Shown here one piece after another: positions 9,974 through 18,683 of a stretch of 64,000 nucleotides of DNA. Each line of letters begins with the position of its first letter. Positions within the stretch are counted from its first letter, which is position 1. The DNA lies in contig CALBKH010000051.1 of NCBI GenBank assembly GCA_937892955.1, positions 1-64,000 of the forward strand. The letters run 5' to 3'. A program made the translations under genes and the position numbers. The notes beneath the pieces were generated by a model. It saw only the letters and a program-made list of their open reading frames with translations. It did no database searches and was not told the DNA's origin. This DNA comes from an uncultured Alphaproteobacteria bacterium (GTDB lineage: Bacteria > Pseudomonadota > Alphaproteobacteria > Rhizobiales > Ancalomicrobiaceae).

Positions 9974-11788
9974 TCAGCTTTCCAGCTCTTCCTTGAGCAT
10001 CTCCAGCGCCAACCACTCGTCCTCGGCGGCCGAGAGCGCCTGCGTCTTCTCGTCGACGGCCTTGGAGACCCGGTCGAACCGCTTGGGGTCGCGCGCATAG
10101 AGATCGGGATCGGCGAGGAGGGCGTGCAACTCGCCGAGTTCCTTCTGCAACGCCTCGATCCTGCCCGGTAGGGTCTCCAGCGCGTGCTTCTCCTTGAAGG
10201 AGAGCCGTCGCCGCTTCTTCGCCTCGTCGCGCGCCGGCGCTGAGGCCGATTTCTCCACCTTCGGCGCAGTTTCCGGCTTGTCGACCCTGCGGGCGGCGAC
10301 GCCGGCCCCGCGCTGGGCGATCATGTCCGAATAGCCGCCGGCATATTCGACCCAGCGGCCGCTGCCCTCCGACATGATGACCGACGAGCACACCCGATCG
10401 AGGAAATCGCGGTCGTGGGAGACGACCAGCACGGTGCCGGGGTAGTCGCCGAGCATCTCCTCGAGCAGGTCGAGCGTCTCGAGATCGAGATCGTTGGTCG
10501 GCTCGTCGAGCACCATGAGGTTCGACGGCTTGGCCAGCGCCCGCGCCAGCATCAGCCGTCCCCGCTCGCCGCCCGACAGCACGCCGACCGGCGTGTTCGC
10601 CTGTTCCGGCGGGAACAGGAAGTCTTTCATGTAGGAGACGACGTGGCGCATCTCGGCGCCGACGCGGACATGATCGCCGCTGCCGCCCGACAGCGTCTCC
10701 TTGAGGGAGGCGTTCGGGTCGAGCGCTTCGCGCTTCTGATCGAGCGTCACCATCTCGACGCCGAAGCCGATCTTCACCGACCCGGCGTCGGGCGCGAGCG
10801 TGCCCGTCAGGAGGCCGAGCAGCGTCGACTTGCCGGCGCCGTTCGCCCCGACGACGCCGATGCGGTCGCCGCGCGCCACGCGCAGCGAGAAGTCGACGAC
10901 GATCGGCCGATCCCAGGCCTTGGCGACGCTCCTCGCCTCGATGACCAGCTTGCCGGACTGCTCCGCCTCGGCGATGCCCATCTTCACTTCGCCCTGGACG
11001 CGGCGCTCGGTCTTGCGGCGGTCGCGCAAGGTGCCGAGCGCGGCGAGGCGGCGCTGGTTGCGCTTGCGCCGCGCCGTCACGCCGTAGCGGAGCCAGTCCA
11101 TCTCCATGGCGATCTTGCGATCGAGCTTGTGGCGCTCCTTTTCCTCGAGCTCGAGCAATTCGTCGCGCCACGCTTCGAAGGCGGAGAAGCCGCGATCCAT
11201 CCGCCGGGTGCGGCCGCGATCGAGCCAGATGGTGGCGCGCGACAGGGTCTCCAGGAAGCGCCGGTCGTGCGAGATCAGCACCAGCGCCGACTTCATCGAC
11301 TTCAGCTCCGCTTCCAGCCACTCGATCGCCGGCAGATCGAGGTGGTTGGTCGGTTCGTCGAGGAGCAGCACGTCCGGCTCCGGCGCCAGCACCCGAGCGA
11401 TGGCGGCGCGGCGGATCTCGCCGCCCGACAGCGTCTTCGGATCCTCGTCGCCATGGAGCCCGAGATCCTCGAGCAGGCGCTGCGCCCGATAGGGGTCGTC
11501 ACCGGGGCCGAGGCCCGCTTCGACATAGGCGAGCGTCGTGGCGAAACCCGAGAGATCCGGCTCCTGCGGCAGATAGCGGACGGTGACGCCCGACTGCACG
11601 ACGCGCTCGCCGCCGTCGGCCTGGAGAATGTCGGCGGCGACCTTCAGGAGCGTCGACTTGCCCGAGCCGTTGCGCCCGACGAGGCAGAGCCGATCGCCCT
11701 CGTGCACCATCATTTCGGCGCCGTCGAGGAGCGGCGCGCCGCCGAAGGTGAGGGTGACGTCGCGGAGGGTGAGAAACGGTGCGGCCAT
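9974..11788 (-). CDS. uup: ABC-F family ATPase, Uup-like
   Basis: Soluble protein of 604 residues with two ABC ATPase domains and no membrane segments. Walker A motifs are GRNGSGKST and GANGAGKST, and both signature motifs are LSGGE. The linker between domains holds the charged helical hairpin of ABC-F proteins (DRKIAMEMDWLRYGVTARRKRNQ). A coiled-coil C-terminal domain of about 80 residues (FKEKHALETLPGRIEALQKEL) points to the Uup subgroup, which acts on ribosomes and influences precise transposon excision. The ATG at 11788 is set by MAAPFLTLRDV; upstream sequence in the same frame is not conserved. It is convergent with serA and divergent from the DUF2852 gene. Confidence 0.88.
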   Translation of the reverse strand: MAAPFLTLRDVTLTFGGAPLLDGAEMMVHEGDRLCLVGRNGSGKSTLLKVAADILQADGGERVVQSGVTVRYLPQEPDLSGFATTLAYVEAGLGPGDDPYRAQRLLEDLGLHGDEDPKTLSGGEIRRAAIARVLAPEPDVLLLDEPTNHLDLPAIEWLEAELKSMKSALVLISHDRRFLETLSRATIWLDRGRTRRMDRGFSAFEAWRDELLELEEKERHKLDRKIAMEMDWLRYGVTARRKRNQRRLAALGTLRDRRKTERRVQGEVKMGIAEAEQSGKLVIEARSVAKAWDRPIVVDFSLRVARGDRIGVVGANGAGKSTLLGLLTGTLAPDAGSVKIGFGVEMVTLDQKREALDPNASLKETLSGGSGDHVRVGAEMRHVVSYMKDFLFPPEQANTPVGVLSGGERGRLMLARALAKPSNLMVLDEPTNDLDLETLDLLEEMLGDYPGTVLVVSHDRDFLDRVCSSVIMSEGSGRWVEYAGGYSDMIAQRGAGVAARRVDKPETAPKVEKSASAPARDEAKKRRRLSFKEKHALETLPGRIEALQKELGELHALLADPDLYARDPKRFDRVSKAVDEKTQALSAAEDEWLALEMLKEELES

Positions 11789-11987
11789 GGCGCCCGATCT
11801 AGCCGATCGGAGGCGGAAAGGCCATGCCTCGCGGGCAGACGTGGCGTTCGCTCGCAGGTCCGCGGACGACGTCCCCCTCGATGCGTCGCCCCGAGTGCAC
11901 TTCGCGCCTCCCTGCCTCTCCACACCGCAGCACCTGCGCCCGCCGCGCCGCGCCTCCGCCGCCCACCGCATTACCGATCTTTAATAC

Positions 11988-12041
11988 GATGCTTCTTGAA
12001 AAAGATATATCTTATGTTAGATAGGAAGCATCCGATATATC
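11988..12041 (+). promoter_or_regulatory. Twin GATATATC operator in the DUF2852/PadR promoter
   Basis: Two identical 8-bp palindromes GATATATC lie at 12004-12011 and 12034-12041, exactly 30 bp apart (about three helical turns). A further inverted repeat, GATGCTTC at 11988 and GAAGCATC at 12025, brackets the first. This is one of the few AT-rich patches in the window and sits 46 bases before the DUF2852 start codon. PadR-type repressors bind such AT-rich dyads, and a PadR gene follows downstream. Confidence 0.6.
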
Positions 12042-12086
12042 TCGAAGACGAGATGTCGGTTTCGAATTCCTCAGAGAGGTGCTCTC

Positions 12087-12617
12087 ATGCCCCATCCCGA
12101 ACATGCCCGTGGTCCGGGCTTCTCCCCCGATCAGGCGCCCGACGGCGGCGCGGAAGCCTTCCGTCACGGCCGTGGACGCTGCTGCCACGGTGGTCCGCGC
12201 TGGCCGCTCGCCGCTGCCGCGGTCGGCGGAGCCTTCTGGCTCTTCCCGCCGCTCGGCGTCGCCTCCCTCGCCTATCTGGCGATGCGCAACGGCCGTCACG
12301 GTCGCGGTGAAGGCTCCGGCGAGGGCTTCGGCCCCGATTTCGCCGGCGGCGGACGTCATCGTGGTCGCCACGGGTTCCGCGGTTTCGGCGGCTTCGGCGG
12401 CGGTCGCCGTCGCGGCTGGTCGAGCGGCAACGCCGCCTTCGACGAGGCCCGCGCCGAGACCTGGCGCCGGCTCGAAGAGGAGGCAGAGGCCTTCGACGAC
12501 TTCCGCCGCCGCGAGCGCATGGCCCGCGACCGCGAGGTCTACGATCGCTTCCGCGGCGAACGCGCCGCCGCCCCGGAAGCGCCGAAGACGCCGGACGACG
12601 GCGGCCCGACCGCCTGA
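12087..12617 (+). CDS. DUF2852 domain protein
   Basis: A 176-residue protein of unknown function. The N-terminal third is rich in His and Gly with CC (GRCCHGG). A hydrophobic segment at about residues 40-67 (WPLAAAAVGGAFWLFPPLGVASLAYLAM) probably spans the inner membrane. A basic Gly-rich stretch (RGFGGFGGGRRRG) follows, then an acidic-basic helix (FDEARAETWRRLEEEAEAFDDF) characteristic of DUF2852. The start is supported by GAGAGG nine bases upstream. It is followed by a strong hairpin and then a PadR regulator gene, and preceded by the twin operator, so it is probably the regulator's target. A metal or envelope-stress role is only a guess. Confidence 0.75.
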   Translation: MPHPEHARGPGFSPDQAPDGGAEAFRHGRGRCCHGGPRWPLAAAAVGGAFWLFPPLGVASLAYLAMRNGRHGRGEGSGEGFGPDFAGGGRHRGRHGFRGFGGFGGGRRRGWSSGNAAFDEARAETWRRLEEEAEAFDDFRRRERMARDREVYDRFRGERAAAPEAPKTPDDGGPTA

Positions 12618-12742
12618 GGTCGCCGCACGCGGCTCCACCCGAGCCGCACGGTGAGCGTGAAGGCCGGATCGACCTCGTGCGATCCGGCCGAGATCCGCCG
12701 AACCGGAACGCTCCGGTCCGGCATCACCCCCGAGCCCCCCGA

Positions 12743-12778
12743 GCGGCGCCTCCGGCCCACATGAGCCGGAGGCGCCGC
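12743..12778 (+). terminator. Terminator-like hairpin between the DUF2852 gene and padR
   Basis: A 14-bp perfect stem (GCGGCGCCTCCGGC and complement) with an 8-nt loop is followed after a few bases by GGTTTTCC. It would separate the DUF2852 transcript from the regulator gene. Confidence 0.7.
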
Positions 12779-12867
12779 GCGTGCGTTCGGTTTTCCTTCC
12801 GCTCCCACGGCGTGCTATCGATGGTGCGGCCCGCGAGGGACGCACCAGACGAGGACGATTCGACGAG

Positions 12868-13437
12868 ATGCGGTCACGCTTCTGTGGACCCGGCGGCGGT
12901 GAGGACGACGACGAGGAGACCGGCTTCGGCGGTCCCTTCGGCGGCTTCTTCGGCCGCCATCGCGGCGGGCCCTTCGCCCGGCGCCGGGGGCGTCGCGTCT
13001 TCGATTCCGGTGCGCTGCGCCTCGTCGTCCTCGGCCTCATCGGCGAAGAACCACGCCACGGCTACGACATCATCAAGGACCTGAAGCAGCGCTTCCAGGG
13101 CGCCTATGCGCCGAGCCCGGGCGCCATCTATCCGATGCTGCAGCTGCTCGAGGACGCCGGCCTCGTCACCTCCGAATCGCGCGGCCTCAAGCGCCTCTAC
13201 ACCATCACCCGCGCCGGCCGCGCCTATCTCGAAGAGAGCCGCGACGAACTCGATCGCATCCGCGCCCAGATCGACGAGGCCGCCGCCCCGATCGGCGAGG
13301 TGGCGATCGGCGAGGCGATCCGCGACTTCCGCGCCGCCCTCTACGCCCGCATGCGCCGCGGCACCCTCGACGAGGAGCAGGCCCGTCGCCTACGCGACAT
13401 CCTCACCGAAGCGCGCGCCAAGATCGAGAAATTGTGA
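12868..13437 (+). CDS. PadR-family transcriptional regulator, YqjI-like
   Basis: DNA-binding regulator of 189 residues. The winged helix covers about residues 50-125: LRLVVLGLIGEEPRHGYDIIK, then YAPSPGAIYPMLQLLEDAGLV, typical PadR. The C-terminal helix (residues 130-189) is the dimerisation arm. The N-terminal extension is Gly/Asp/Glu/Arg-rich with Cys6 and His31. E. coli YqjI, which has nearly the same core, carries a His/Cys-rich nickel-binding extension in that place; here it is acidic and mostly without His, so metal sensing is doubtful. The ATG at 12868 is preferred to the open frame from 12781. It likely controls the upstream GATATATC sites. Confidence 0.85.
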   Translation: MRSRFCGPGGGEDDDEETGFGGPFGGFFGRHRGGPFARRRGRRVFDSGALRLVVLGLIGEEPRHGYDIIKDLKQRFQGAYAPSPGAIYPMLQLLEDAGLVTSESRGLKRLYTITRAGRAYLEESRDELDRIRAQIDEAAAPIGEVAIGEAIRDFRAALYARMRRGTLDEEQARRLRDILTEARAKIEKL

Positions 13438-13535
13438 GGCCGCCGTCGCGCGATTCACGGCTGGCCCGCGCCGGCGACGGCGACGACGCCCGGCGCTTCG
13501 TGTAGGAAGGCTCCTCCTCCCTCTCGGATGTTCCG

Positions 13536-14453
13536 ATGTTCGCCTCGCTGTGGATCTTCTCCACCATCGTCGCCGCCGGCGCGCAGTCGCTCAGGAACGC
13601 GCTTCAGCGTGGCCTGACCGTCTCCCTCGGCACCCTCGGCGCCACCCACGTGCGCTTCCTCTTCGGCCTGCCCTTCTCGATCCTCTTCCTGATGATCGCG
13701 GTGGCGGCGACCGGCGCCTCGCCCGCGCCGAGTCTCGGCTTCTGGGGTTGGGCGACGCTCGGCGGGCTCGGCCAGATCGCCGCCACCGCCTGCATGCTGC
13801 ATGCGATGCGCGACCGCTCGTTCCTGGTGACCATCGCCTACACCAAGACCGAACCGGTCCAGGTGGCGCTCTTCGGCATCGCCTTCCTGCACGAGGTCCC
13901 CGGCCCGATGGTGGTCATGGCCATCGTCGCCGCGACCATCGGCGTGATGATCATGTCTTGGCCGAAACCGGGGGCGAAAGGCGGGCTCGTCGAGGGCGAG
14001 GGCGGCCGCGCCGCGATGATCCGCGCCGCCGTACTCGGCAGCGCCGCCGGCGGCTTCTTCGGCATCGCCGCGGTGTTCTTCAAGAAGGCGATCCTCACCT
14101 CGGGCACCGAGAACTTCTTCGTCGCCTCCGCGACCGCGCTCGTCGCCTCGCTCGCCATTCAGACGGCGGTGCTCACCCTGTGGCTCCTGGCGGCCGACCG
14201 GCGCGTGCTCGCCGAGATCTTCCGCCAGTGGCGGCCGTCTGTCTCCGCCGGCTTCCTCGGCGCCTTCGCCTCGCAATGCTGGTTCATCGGCTTCGCCACC
14301 GCGCCGGTGGCCGCCGTGCGAACGCTGGGTCTGGTCGAGATCTTCTTCGCTCAGGTGCTGTCGCGCAGCCTGATGAAGGAACGCCCGTCGAAACGCGAAC
14401 TCGTCGGCATCGCCCTTCTGGTGATCGGCGTCGTGCTGGTGTTGCAGGCCTGA
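13536..14453 (+). CDS. EamA/DMT-superfamily transporter
   Basis: Inner-membrane protein of 305 residues with about ten hydrophobic segments arranged as two repeats of five, the EamA fold. The halves are joined by a soluble linker around residues 145-165 (KPGAKGGLVEGEGG). Members export or import amino acids, sugars or metabolites; nothing here fixes the substrate. The ATG at 13536 begins a typical hydrophobic first helix (MFASLWIFSTIVAAG). The gene is 98 bases after padR in the same direction and could share its transcript. It is convergent with the coiled-coil gene downstream. Confidence 0.82.
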   Translation: MFASLWIFSTIVAAGAQSLRNALQRGLTVSLGTLGATHVRFLFGLPFSILFLMIAVAATGASPAPSLGFWGWATLGGLGQIAATACMLHAMRDRSFLVTIAYTKTEPVQVALFGIAFLHEVPGPMVVMAIVAATIGVMIMSWPKPGAKGGLVEGEGGRAAMIRAAVLGSAAGGFFGIAAVFFKKAILTSGTENFFVASATALVASLAIQTAVLTLWLLAADRRVLAEIFRQWRPSVSAGFLGAFASQCWFIGFATAPVAAVRTLGLVEIFFAQVLSRSLMKERPSKRELVGIALLVIGVVLVLQA

Positions 14454-14611
14454 TCGGTCCGGCTCCGTTGGGCGGAAAGAGCCGCAGGCGAAATCCGCCG
14501 GCGGCGTATCCGGGTCGACCGACATCCGGTGCAGAGGCGACTATCGCCGCTTTCCGGCTCGGCCGGTGCAATTCGCCGGCGGCTCGTCGCACCCGACGGC
14601 CGCGGTCTTTC

Positions 14612-16066
14612 TCAGAACCCGCCGCCGGTGTCCGATCCGCCGTCGCCGCCGAAGCCGCCACCGGTGGAGAAGCCGCCGCCGTCACCGCCGAAACCGCCGG
14701 ACGATCCGCCGCCGCCCCACGACCCGCCGTCGTTGCCGCCGCTCCACCAGCCTCCACCGCCGCCGAACGTGTCGCCGGAGCGTCGGTGCGGCGCCTGATA
14801 GCCGCCGAGGATCACCCGCCACAACTCGGGGCTCGCGATGATGCCGCCGATGATGCCGCCGATGACGTTGCCGAGCATCGACTCGTTGTTGAAGGTGACG
14901 CCCGGCCGATCGTAGCCGGAACGATGGAAGCGGTCGCGGGTCTCCTCGAGTTCGCCGCGCCGCCGCGCGATCTCGCGGATCGTCGCCCGCGTCTCGGCGA
15001 TCTCGGCTTCCGCATGGGCGATCGCTTCGCCGTAGTCCTGGATGTGCTGGACGATCTTCTCGTCCTCGGGCGTCCGCGTCTCGTAGGCCTGGGCCCACAG
15101 CGTCTGGATGTCGGTCGAGGCGAGGCTCTCGGCGACGCCCTCCATGGCGCGGGCGATCTCGGGATCGTCGCCGCCGACCAGGGCGCCGTGGCTGGCGTCG
15201 AGGGCGGCGAGATCGCCCTGCATCGAGGCGATACCGGCGTTGCCGGCCTCGATCTCCGCCTTGACCCGGGCGAATTCCGCCTCGAGCGCGACGATGCCGT
15301 CGGCCTCCAGCGCGGCGCGTTCGATCGCCGTGCGCTTCGCCACTTCCTCGGCGACCGCCGCCGCCTTGCGATCGGAATGCTCGCGCAGCCGCAAGGGGAT
15401 CTCCAGCAGCATGGCGTAGTTCGGCCGTGCTTCGATGAAGCCGCAGACCTTCGCCACCTTGCGATCGAAGAAGCGGACGAACGGCCCGGCCGCATATTTC
15501 GACGTGCCGAAGCCGTTGGCCCACAGATACATGAAGAGCTTGTCGGCTTCGTAGGGCTTGCCCTTCTCGGCCCGATCCGCCTCGGCCTGGTCGGCCTTGG
15601 CGTCGGCCTTGCGGGCGACCTCCTCCGCCGCCGCGACCTTCTCGTTCGCCGCCTGCCACTCGCGCTCCGACGCCAGTCGCTCCTGGGTTCCGGCGCGCAG
15701 ATCGTCCATGCGGGCGATCACGTCCTCGAGCCGGCCGGCGACGCCGTGGCGCTCGGCCTGCGCCTTCTTCAACGATCTGGTCGCTTCCGCCCGGCGCTGC
15801 TGGATCTCCTCGAGCGCCGCCCGCTTCTCGGCGAGCACCTTGAGCGCCTCGCGCTCGGCCCGGTCGAGCGAGAAGGACACCTTCTCGCCGGAGAAGGCGT
15901 CGAGGCGAACGCGGGCGAGCGCCCGGTAGGCCTCGGCCTGTTCGAAGCGCAGCCGTTCGGCCTGATTGGTGACCGAGGCCAGCGTCGCATCGAGACGGTT
16001 CTCGTCGTCGCGAACTTCGGCGATGGCGTTTTCGATCTGGAGGAGCGCGTCGCGTCCGGAAATCAT
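14612..16066 (-). CDS. Uncharacterised coiled-coil protein with Gly-rich C-terminal tail
   Basis: Not recognised as a named family. The 484-residue protein has no signal peptide. Residues 1-170 are almost continuous charged helix with heptad-like spacing. Residues 175-225 form the most distinctive, aromatic-rich block (KLFMYLWANGFGTSKYAAG, FVRFFDRKVAKVCGF). Another helical stretch runs to about 390. A short hydrophobic Gly/Ile segment (GNVIGGIIGGIIASPELW) at about 400-417 might insert in a membrane. The last 50 residues are nearly all Gly, Ser, Asp and Trp. It is the last gene of a three-gene minus-strand operon, 4 bases after the DUF6384-like gene, which implies translational coupling and a joint function. 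Confidence 0.7.
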   Translation of the reverse strand: MISGRDALLQIENAIAEVRDDENRLDATLASVTNQAERLRFEQAEAYRALARVRLDAFSGEKVSFSLDRAEREALKVLAEKRAALEEIQQRRAEATRSLKKAQAERHGVAGRLEDVIARMDDLRAGTQERLASEREWQAANEKVAAAEEVARKADAKADQAEADRAEKGKPYEADKLFMYLWANGFGTSKYAAGPFVRFFDRKVAKVCGFIEARPNYAMLLEIPLRLREHSDRKAAAVAEEVAKRTAIERAALEADGIVALEAEFARVKAEIEAGNAGIASMQGDLAALDASHGALVGGDDPEIARAMEGVAESLASTDIQTLWAQAYETRTPEDEKIVQHIQDYGEAIAHAEAEIAETRATIREIARRRGELEETRDRFHRSGYDRPGVTFNNESMLGNVIGGIIGGIIASPELWRVILGGYQAPHRRSGDTFGGGGGWWSGGNDGGSWGGGGSSGGFGGDGGGFSTGGGFGGDGGSDTGGGF

Positions 16067-16070
16067 GATG

Positions 16071-17048
16071 TCACCACTTGGTGATGGCGCCGGTCTGAAC
16101 CGGCATGGCCCAACGGACGGCGATCTCGCCGCGACGCTTCTCGCCGAGACGCGGATTCTGGATGATGCCGTCGTCCTGCTTGTCGCGCGCCACCTGGTCG
16201 TAGGTCGCCTGCGGCACGCGCTGGCCCCACATCGTCACCTTGGAGGTCGACTGATCCTCCTCGCTGGTGATCGACCGCTCGAGCGCCCGCCCGTCCGGCC
16301 CGATCGCCTCGACGACGAGGTAGTGGTTGCGCACCCCGGGCTTGTTGTTGGGCACGCGGAACACGCCGGAGCGCACACCCTGGCGAGAGACGATCCGCAC
16401 CTCGTAGGCCTCGCGCAGCGTCGCGGTCAGCTCGTCGAGATCGGTGATGGCGGCCTTGACGGCCAGCGCGTCCTTGCGCGCCAGAGCCGCCTCGCCGACC
16501 CCGGCGACCTCGGTGGCCCTGGCCTTGGCGTCGGCGATCTTCGCTTCGTCGAGCGCCGTCTGCTTCGCCTTGGTCAGCGCCGCCGGAAGGGTCTGGGTGA
16601 TCTCGATGCGCGCCGCCTCCGCCTCGCGAGCGGAGCGACCGAGGACGAAATAGTTGAACGCCCCGCCGACGATCACCAGCGCCAGAAGCCCGCCGCCGAT
16701 GATCTTCGACCAGCGGCCACGCTCGACCCACATGGTGGCCATCGTCCGCGACAGGCTCGGCGGCGCCGGCGTGTAGACGAAGCGGCTCTCTTCGAGCGCC
16801 TTCACCCCCTGCTCGACGATCGAGTCCGGCACCTCGATGCCCTGGCTCGCGTAGATCTGCTTCAGCCGCTTGACGAGTTCGGCCTTGCGGACGTCGTCGT
16901 CGAGCTCCTTCAGCGCCAGGTTCTCCTGATGCCGCAGCGTGTCGACGACGTCCATGGCGAGCATGAGATCGTCGAGCTTCTGCGGAACGGGCGGTGGCGC
17001 GGCGAGCGGCGGGATCGCGGTCGACGAAGTCGCGGTGACATCGGTCAT
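16071..17048 (-). CDS. DUF6384-like membrane-anchored protein
   Basis: A 325-residue protein that resembles the DUF6384 family (recognised from memory). After a Pro-rich start, a soluble helical region (KLDDLMLAMDVVDTLRHQE, IYASQGIEVPDSIVEQGVKAL) covers residues 24-95. One membrane helix lies at about 115-137 (IIGGGLLALVIVGGAFNYF). A helical stretch then leads to a beta-rich C-terminal domain (VRSGVFRVPNNKPGVRNHYLVVEAIGP) from about residue 215. Topology is probably N-in, with the C-terminal domain across the membrane. The ATG at 17048 is 122 bases after the stop of the upstream operon gene. Function is unknown. Confidence 0.72.
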   Translation of the reverse strand: MTDVTATSSTAIPPLAAPPPVPQKLDDLMLAMDVVDTLRHQENLALKELDDDVRKAELVKRLKQIYASQGIEVPDSIVEQGVKALEESRFVYTPAPPSLSRTMATMWVERGRWSKIIGGGLLALVIVGGAFNYFVLGRSAREAEAARIEITQTLPAALTKAKQTALDEAKIADAKARATEVAGVGEAALARKDALAVKAAITDLDELTATLREAYEVRIVSRQGVRSGVFRVPNNKPGVRNHYLVVEAIGPDGRALERSITSEEDQSTSKVTMWGQRVPQATYDQVARDKQDDGIIQNPRLGEKRRGEIAVRWAMPVQTGAITKW

Positions 17049-17170
17049 GGAGAATGCGCCTCGTGCCGAAGCCCGGCGACGACGCGCCGGGACGGGCGGT
17101 TCCGGTCCCGCCCGCGAAGGGCGGAAGCGAGGAGCCGGAGATCGACGGACGACCTCCGGCTCGACGAGCC

Positions 17171-18352
17171 TCAGCCCTTCGGGGCTTCGAGCGTGTTGCC
17201 TTCGACGATCAGCCGGGCGATGCGGCGCTTGCCGTCTTCGACCGCGTCGCGGATCTCGGCCGAGTTCTTGGTCGAGAGGTCGCGCATCTCGGCGATGATC
17301 TCGGTCGAGCGCTCCTGGAAGTTGACGACCGAGTCGACCAGCTTCTTGACCGCGTCGGCGCGGATCGTCGGGCCGTAGCCGGCGCGCACCGCCGACTCCT
17401 GGACCTTGTCGCCGATTTCGGCCAGCGTCTCGAGGCTCTTCGACACGCCCTCCTTCATGGCGTTCAGCGTCTCGGTCGCCTCGTGCAGACCGAACATGCC
17501 TGTGAACGAGGCCTTGAGCGCCGTCAGCACCGAGTCGTTGGTCGAGAAGAAGCTCACCGCCTGCTGATAGACGCGCTCCTTGGCGTTGGTCGTCTGCATC
17601 AGACGCGCCATGATGACCTCGGACGTGTTGTAGCCGATGGTCAGGTTGTCGGAGAGGTCCTTGGCGATCTGATAGCGCTTCTCCTCGTCCTGGGTGCGAC
17701 GGACGTGCTCGTCGCGCACCATCTCGAGGCGCGCCTTCTCGGCCGCTTCGGTTCCCTGGTAGTCGGCGACCGCCTTGCCGGCGGCATCGAGCGCCTGCTT
17801 GGCGACGTCCCACTTGCCCTCGGCGGTCTTCAACACTTCGAGCGCCAGCACCTCGGCCTGCTTCAGCGCGCCACGGTAATCGCGATAGCTCTCGAGGATG
17901 ACGCCCTCGCGCTGGATCTGGTTCTTGGTCTCCTTGGACACCTCGAGGTAGGTCGCACGGATCTTGTCGAAGCGATCGGCGATGTCGCCGCGCGACAGCT
18001 TCATCCAGGCGTTGGTCGCCCGCTCGAAGATGTCGATCTTCCCGTCGGCGACCTGGTCGACCATCTTCTTGGCGTCGTCGCGGATCGAATCGAAACCGGC
18101 GGTGATCTGCTTGTAGCGCTCACCGATCTCCATGCCGGCGATCTGGTTGCGCACCACCTCGTTGAACACCTCGGTCTGGCCGAGGGTACGGGTGATGACG
18201 ACGATCTTGTCCGGTTCGAGATCCGAGATCTTCTCGAGCAGCCCGACGATCGGCGCGTCCTGCGTCGCCGCCGGCGCGAGGCCGAGATCGCGCAACGCTC
18301 CCATGGCCTTGTCGAGATACTGCATCGGGGTCTTGATGATGACGTCGGACAC
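17171..18352 (-). CDS. Large helical protein of an uncharacterised operon (cell surface protein-like)
   Basis: A 393-residue, almost entirely alpha-helical protein without signal peptide or membrane segment. Similar proteins are often annotated cell surface protein, but nothing here shows export. The stretch IMARLMQTTNAKERVYQQAVSFF, then NDSVLTALKASFTGMFGLHEA, recalls the RLIQxTNQ...PLWKNQ region of TelA/KlaA toxic-anion-resistance proteins; this is a weak resemblance by eye. The GTG at 18352 is preferred because CAGGGAG lies eight bases upstream, whereas the in-frame ATG at 18373 has no ribosome binding site. It is first in the operon with the DUF6384-like and coiled-coil genes. Confidence 0.7.
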   Translation of the reverse strand: MSDVIIKTPMQYLDKAMGALRDLGLAPAATQDAPIVGLLEKISDLEPDKIVVITRTLGQTEVFNEVVRNQIAGMEIGERYKQITAGFDSIRDDAKKMVDQVADGKIDIFERATNAWMKLSRGDIADRFDKIRATYLEVSKETKNQIQREGVILESYRDYRGALKQAEVLALEVLKTAEGKWDVAKQALDAAGKAVADYQGTEAAEKARLEMVRDEHVRRTQDEEKRYQIAKDLSDNLTIGYNTSEVIMARLMQTTNAKERVYQQAVSFFSTNDSVLTALKASFTGMFGLHEATETLNAMKEGVSKSLETLAEIGDKVQESAVRAGYGPTIRADAVKKLVDSVVNFQERSTEIIAEMRDLSTKNSAEIRDAVEDGKRRIARLIVEGNTLEAPKG

Positions 18353-18683
18353 GGGGAGATCTCCCTGGTTCATGGAGGGCGGCCGAACCGCCCGTGAGGG
18401 TCGACGGCGGACCGGACCGGTCGGCCGTCGCGACAGGTGGTGATCGCCTGCCCCTCCCGCCAGAGGGGGGACGCAATTCTCGTGGCAGTCGTCGTCGACA
18501 TTTCGATGACGTCGCGTGACCACCCGCGTCCGAAGCGGCGAGGGGGAGAATGACACAACATCCCGAAGGACGAAACGCCGTCGCCGGCACGAATTCCGAC
18601 GCACCCCTGCCTCGCACGGCCGAGATGGCAAGCTTCGCGGCCTCGGGTATCTTCAATCGATTCGAGCAGGAAAGCCCGCGCAA
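18353..18683. other. Divergent promoter region
   Basis: 331 bases between the helical-protein operon (minus) and the MFS transporter gene (plus). Open frames cross it but have no conserved start or codon pattern. No clear palindromic operator or promoter pair was found. It must hold promoters for both sides. Confidence 0.5.

Noticed and set aside
13106..16084. 992-codon plus-strand open frame spanning padR, the DMT gene and the coiled-coil gene
   Set aside because: It overlaps three well-supported genes, is Arg/Ala-rich low complexity and has no domain. It is a GC-driven shadow frame.
17171..18373. Full TelA family assignment for the helical protein
   Set aside because: Only a short segment recalls TelA; overall length, order and other motifs were not matched by eye, so only a weak resemblance is recorded.
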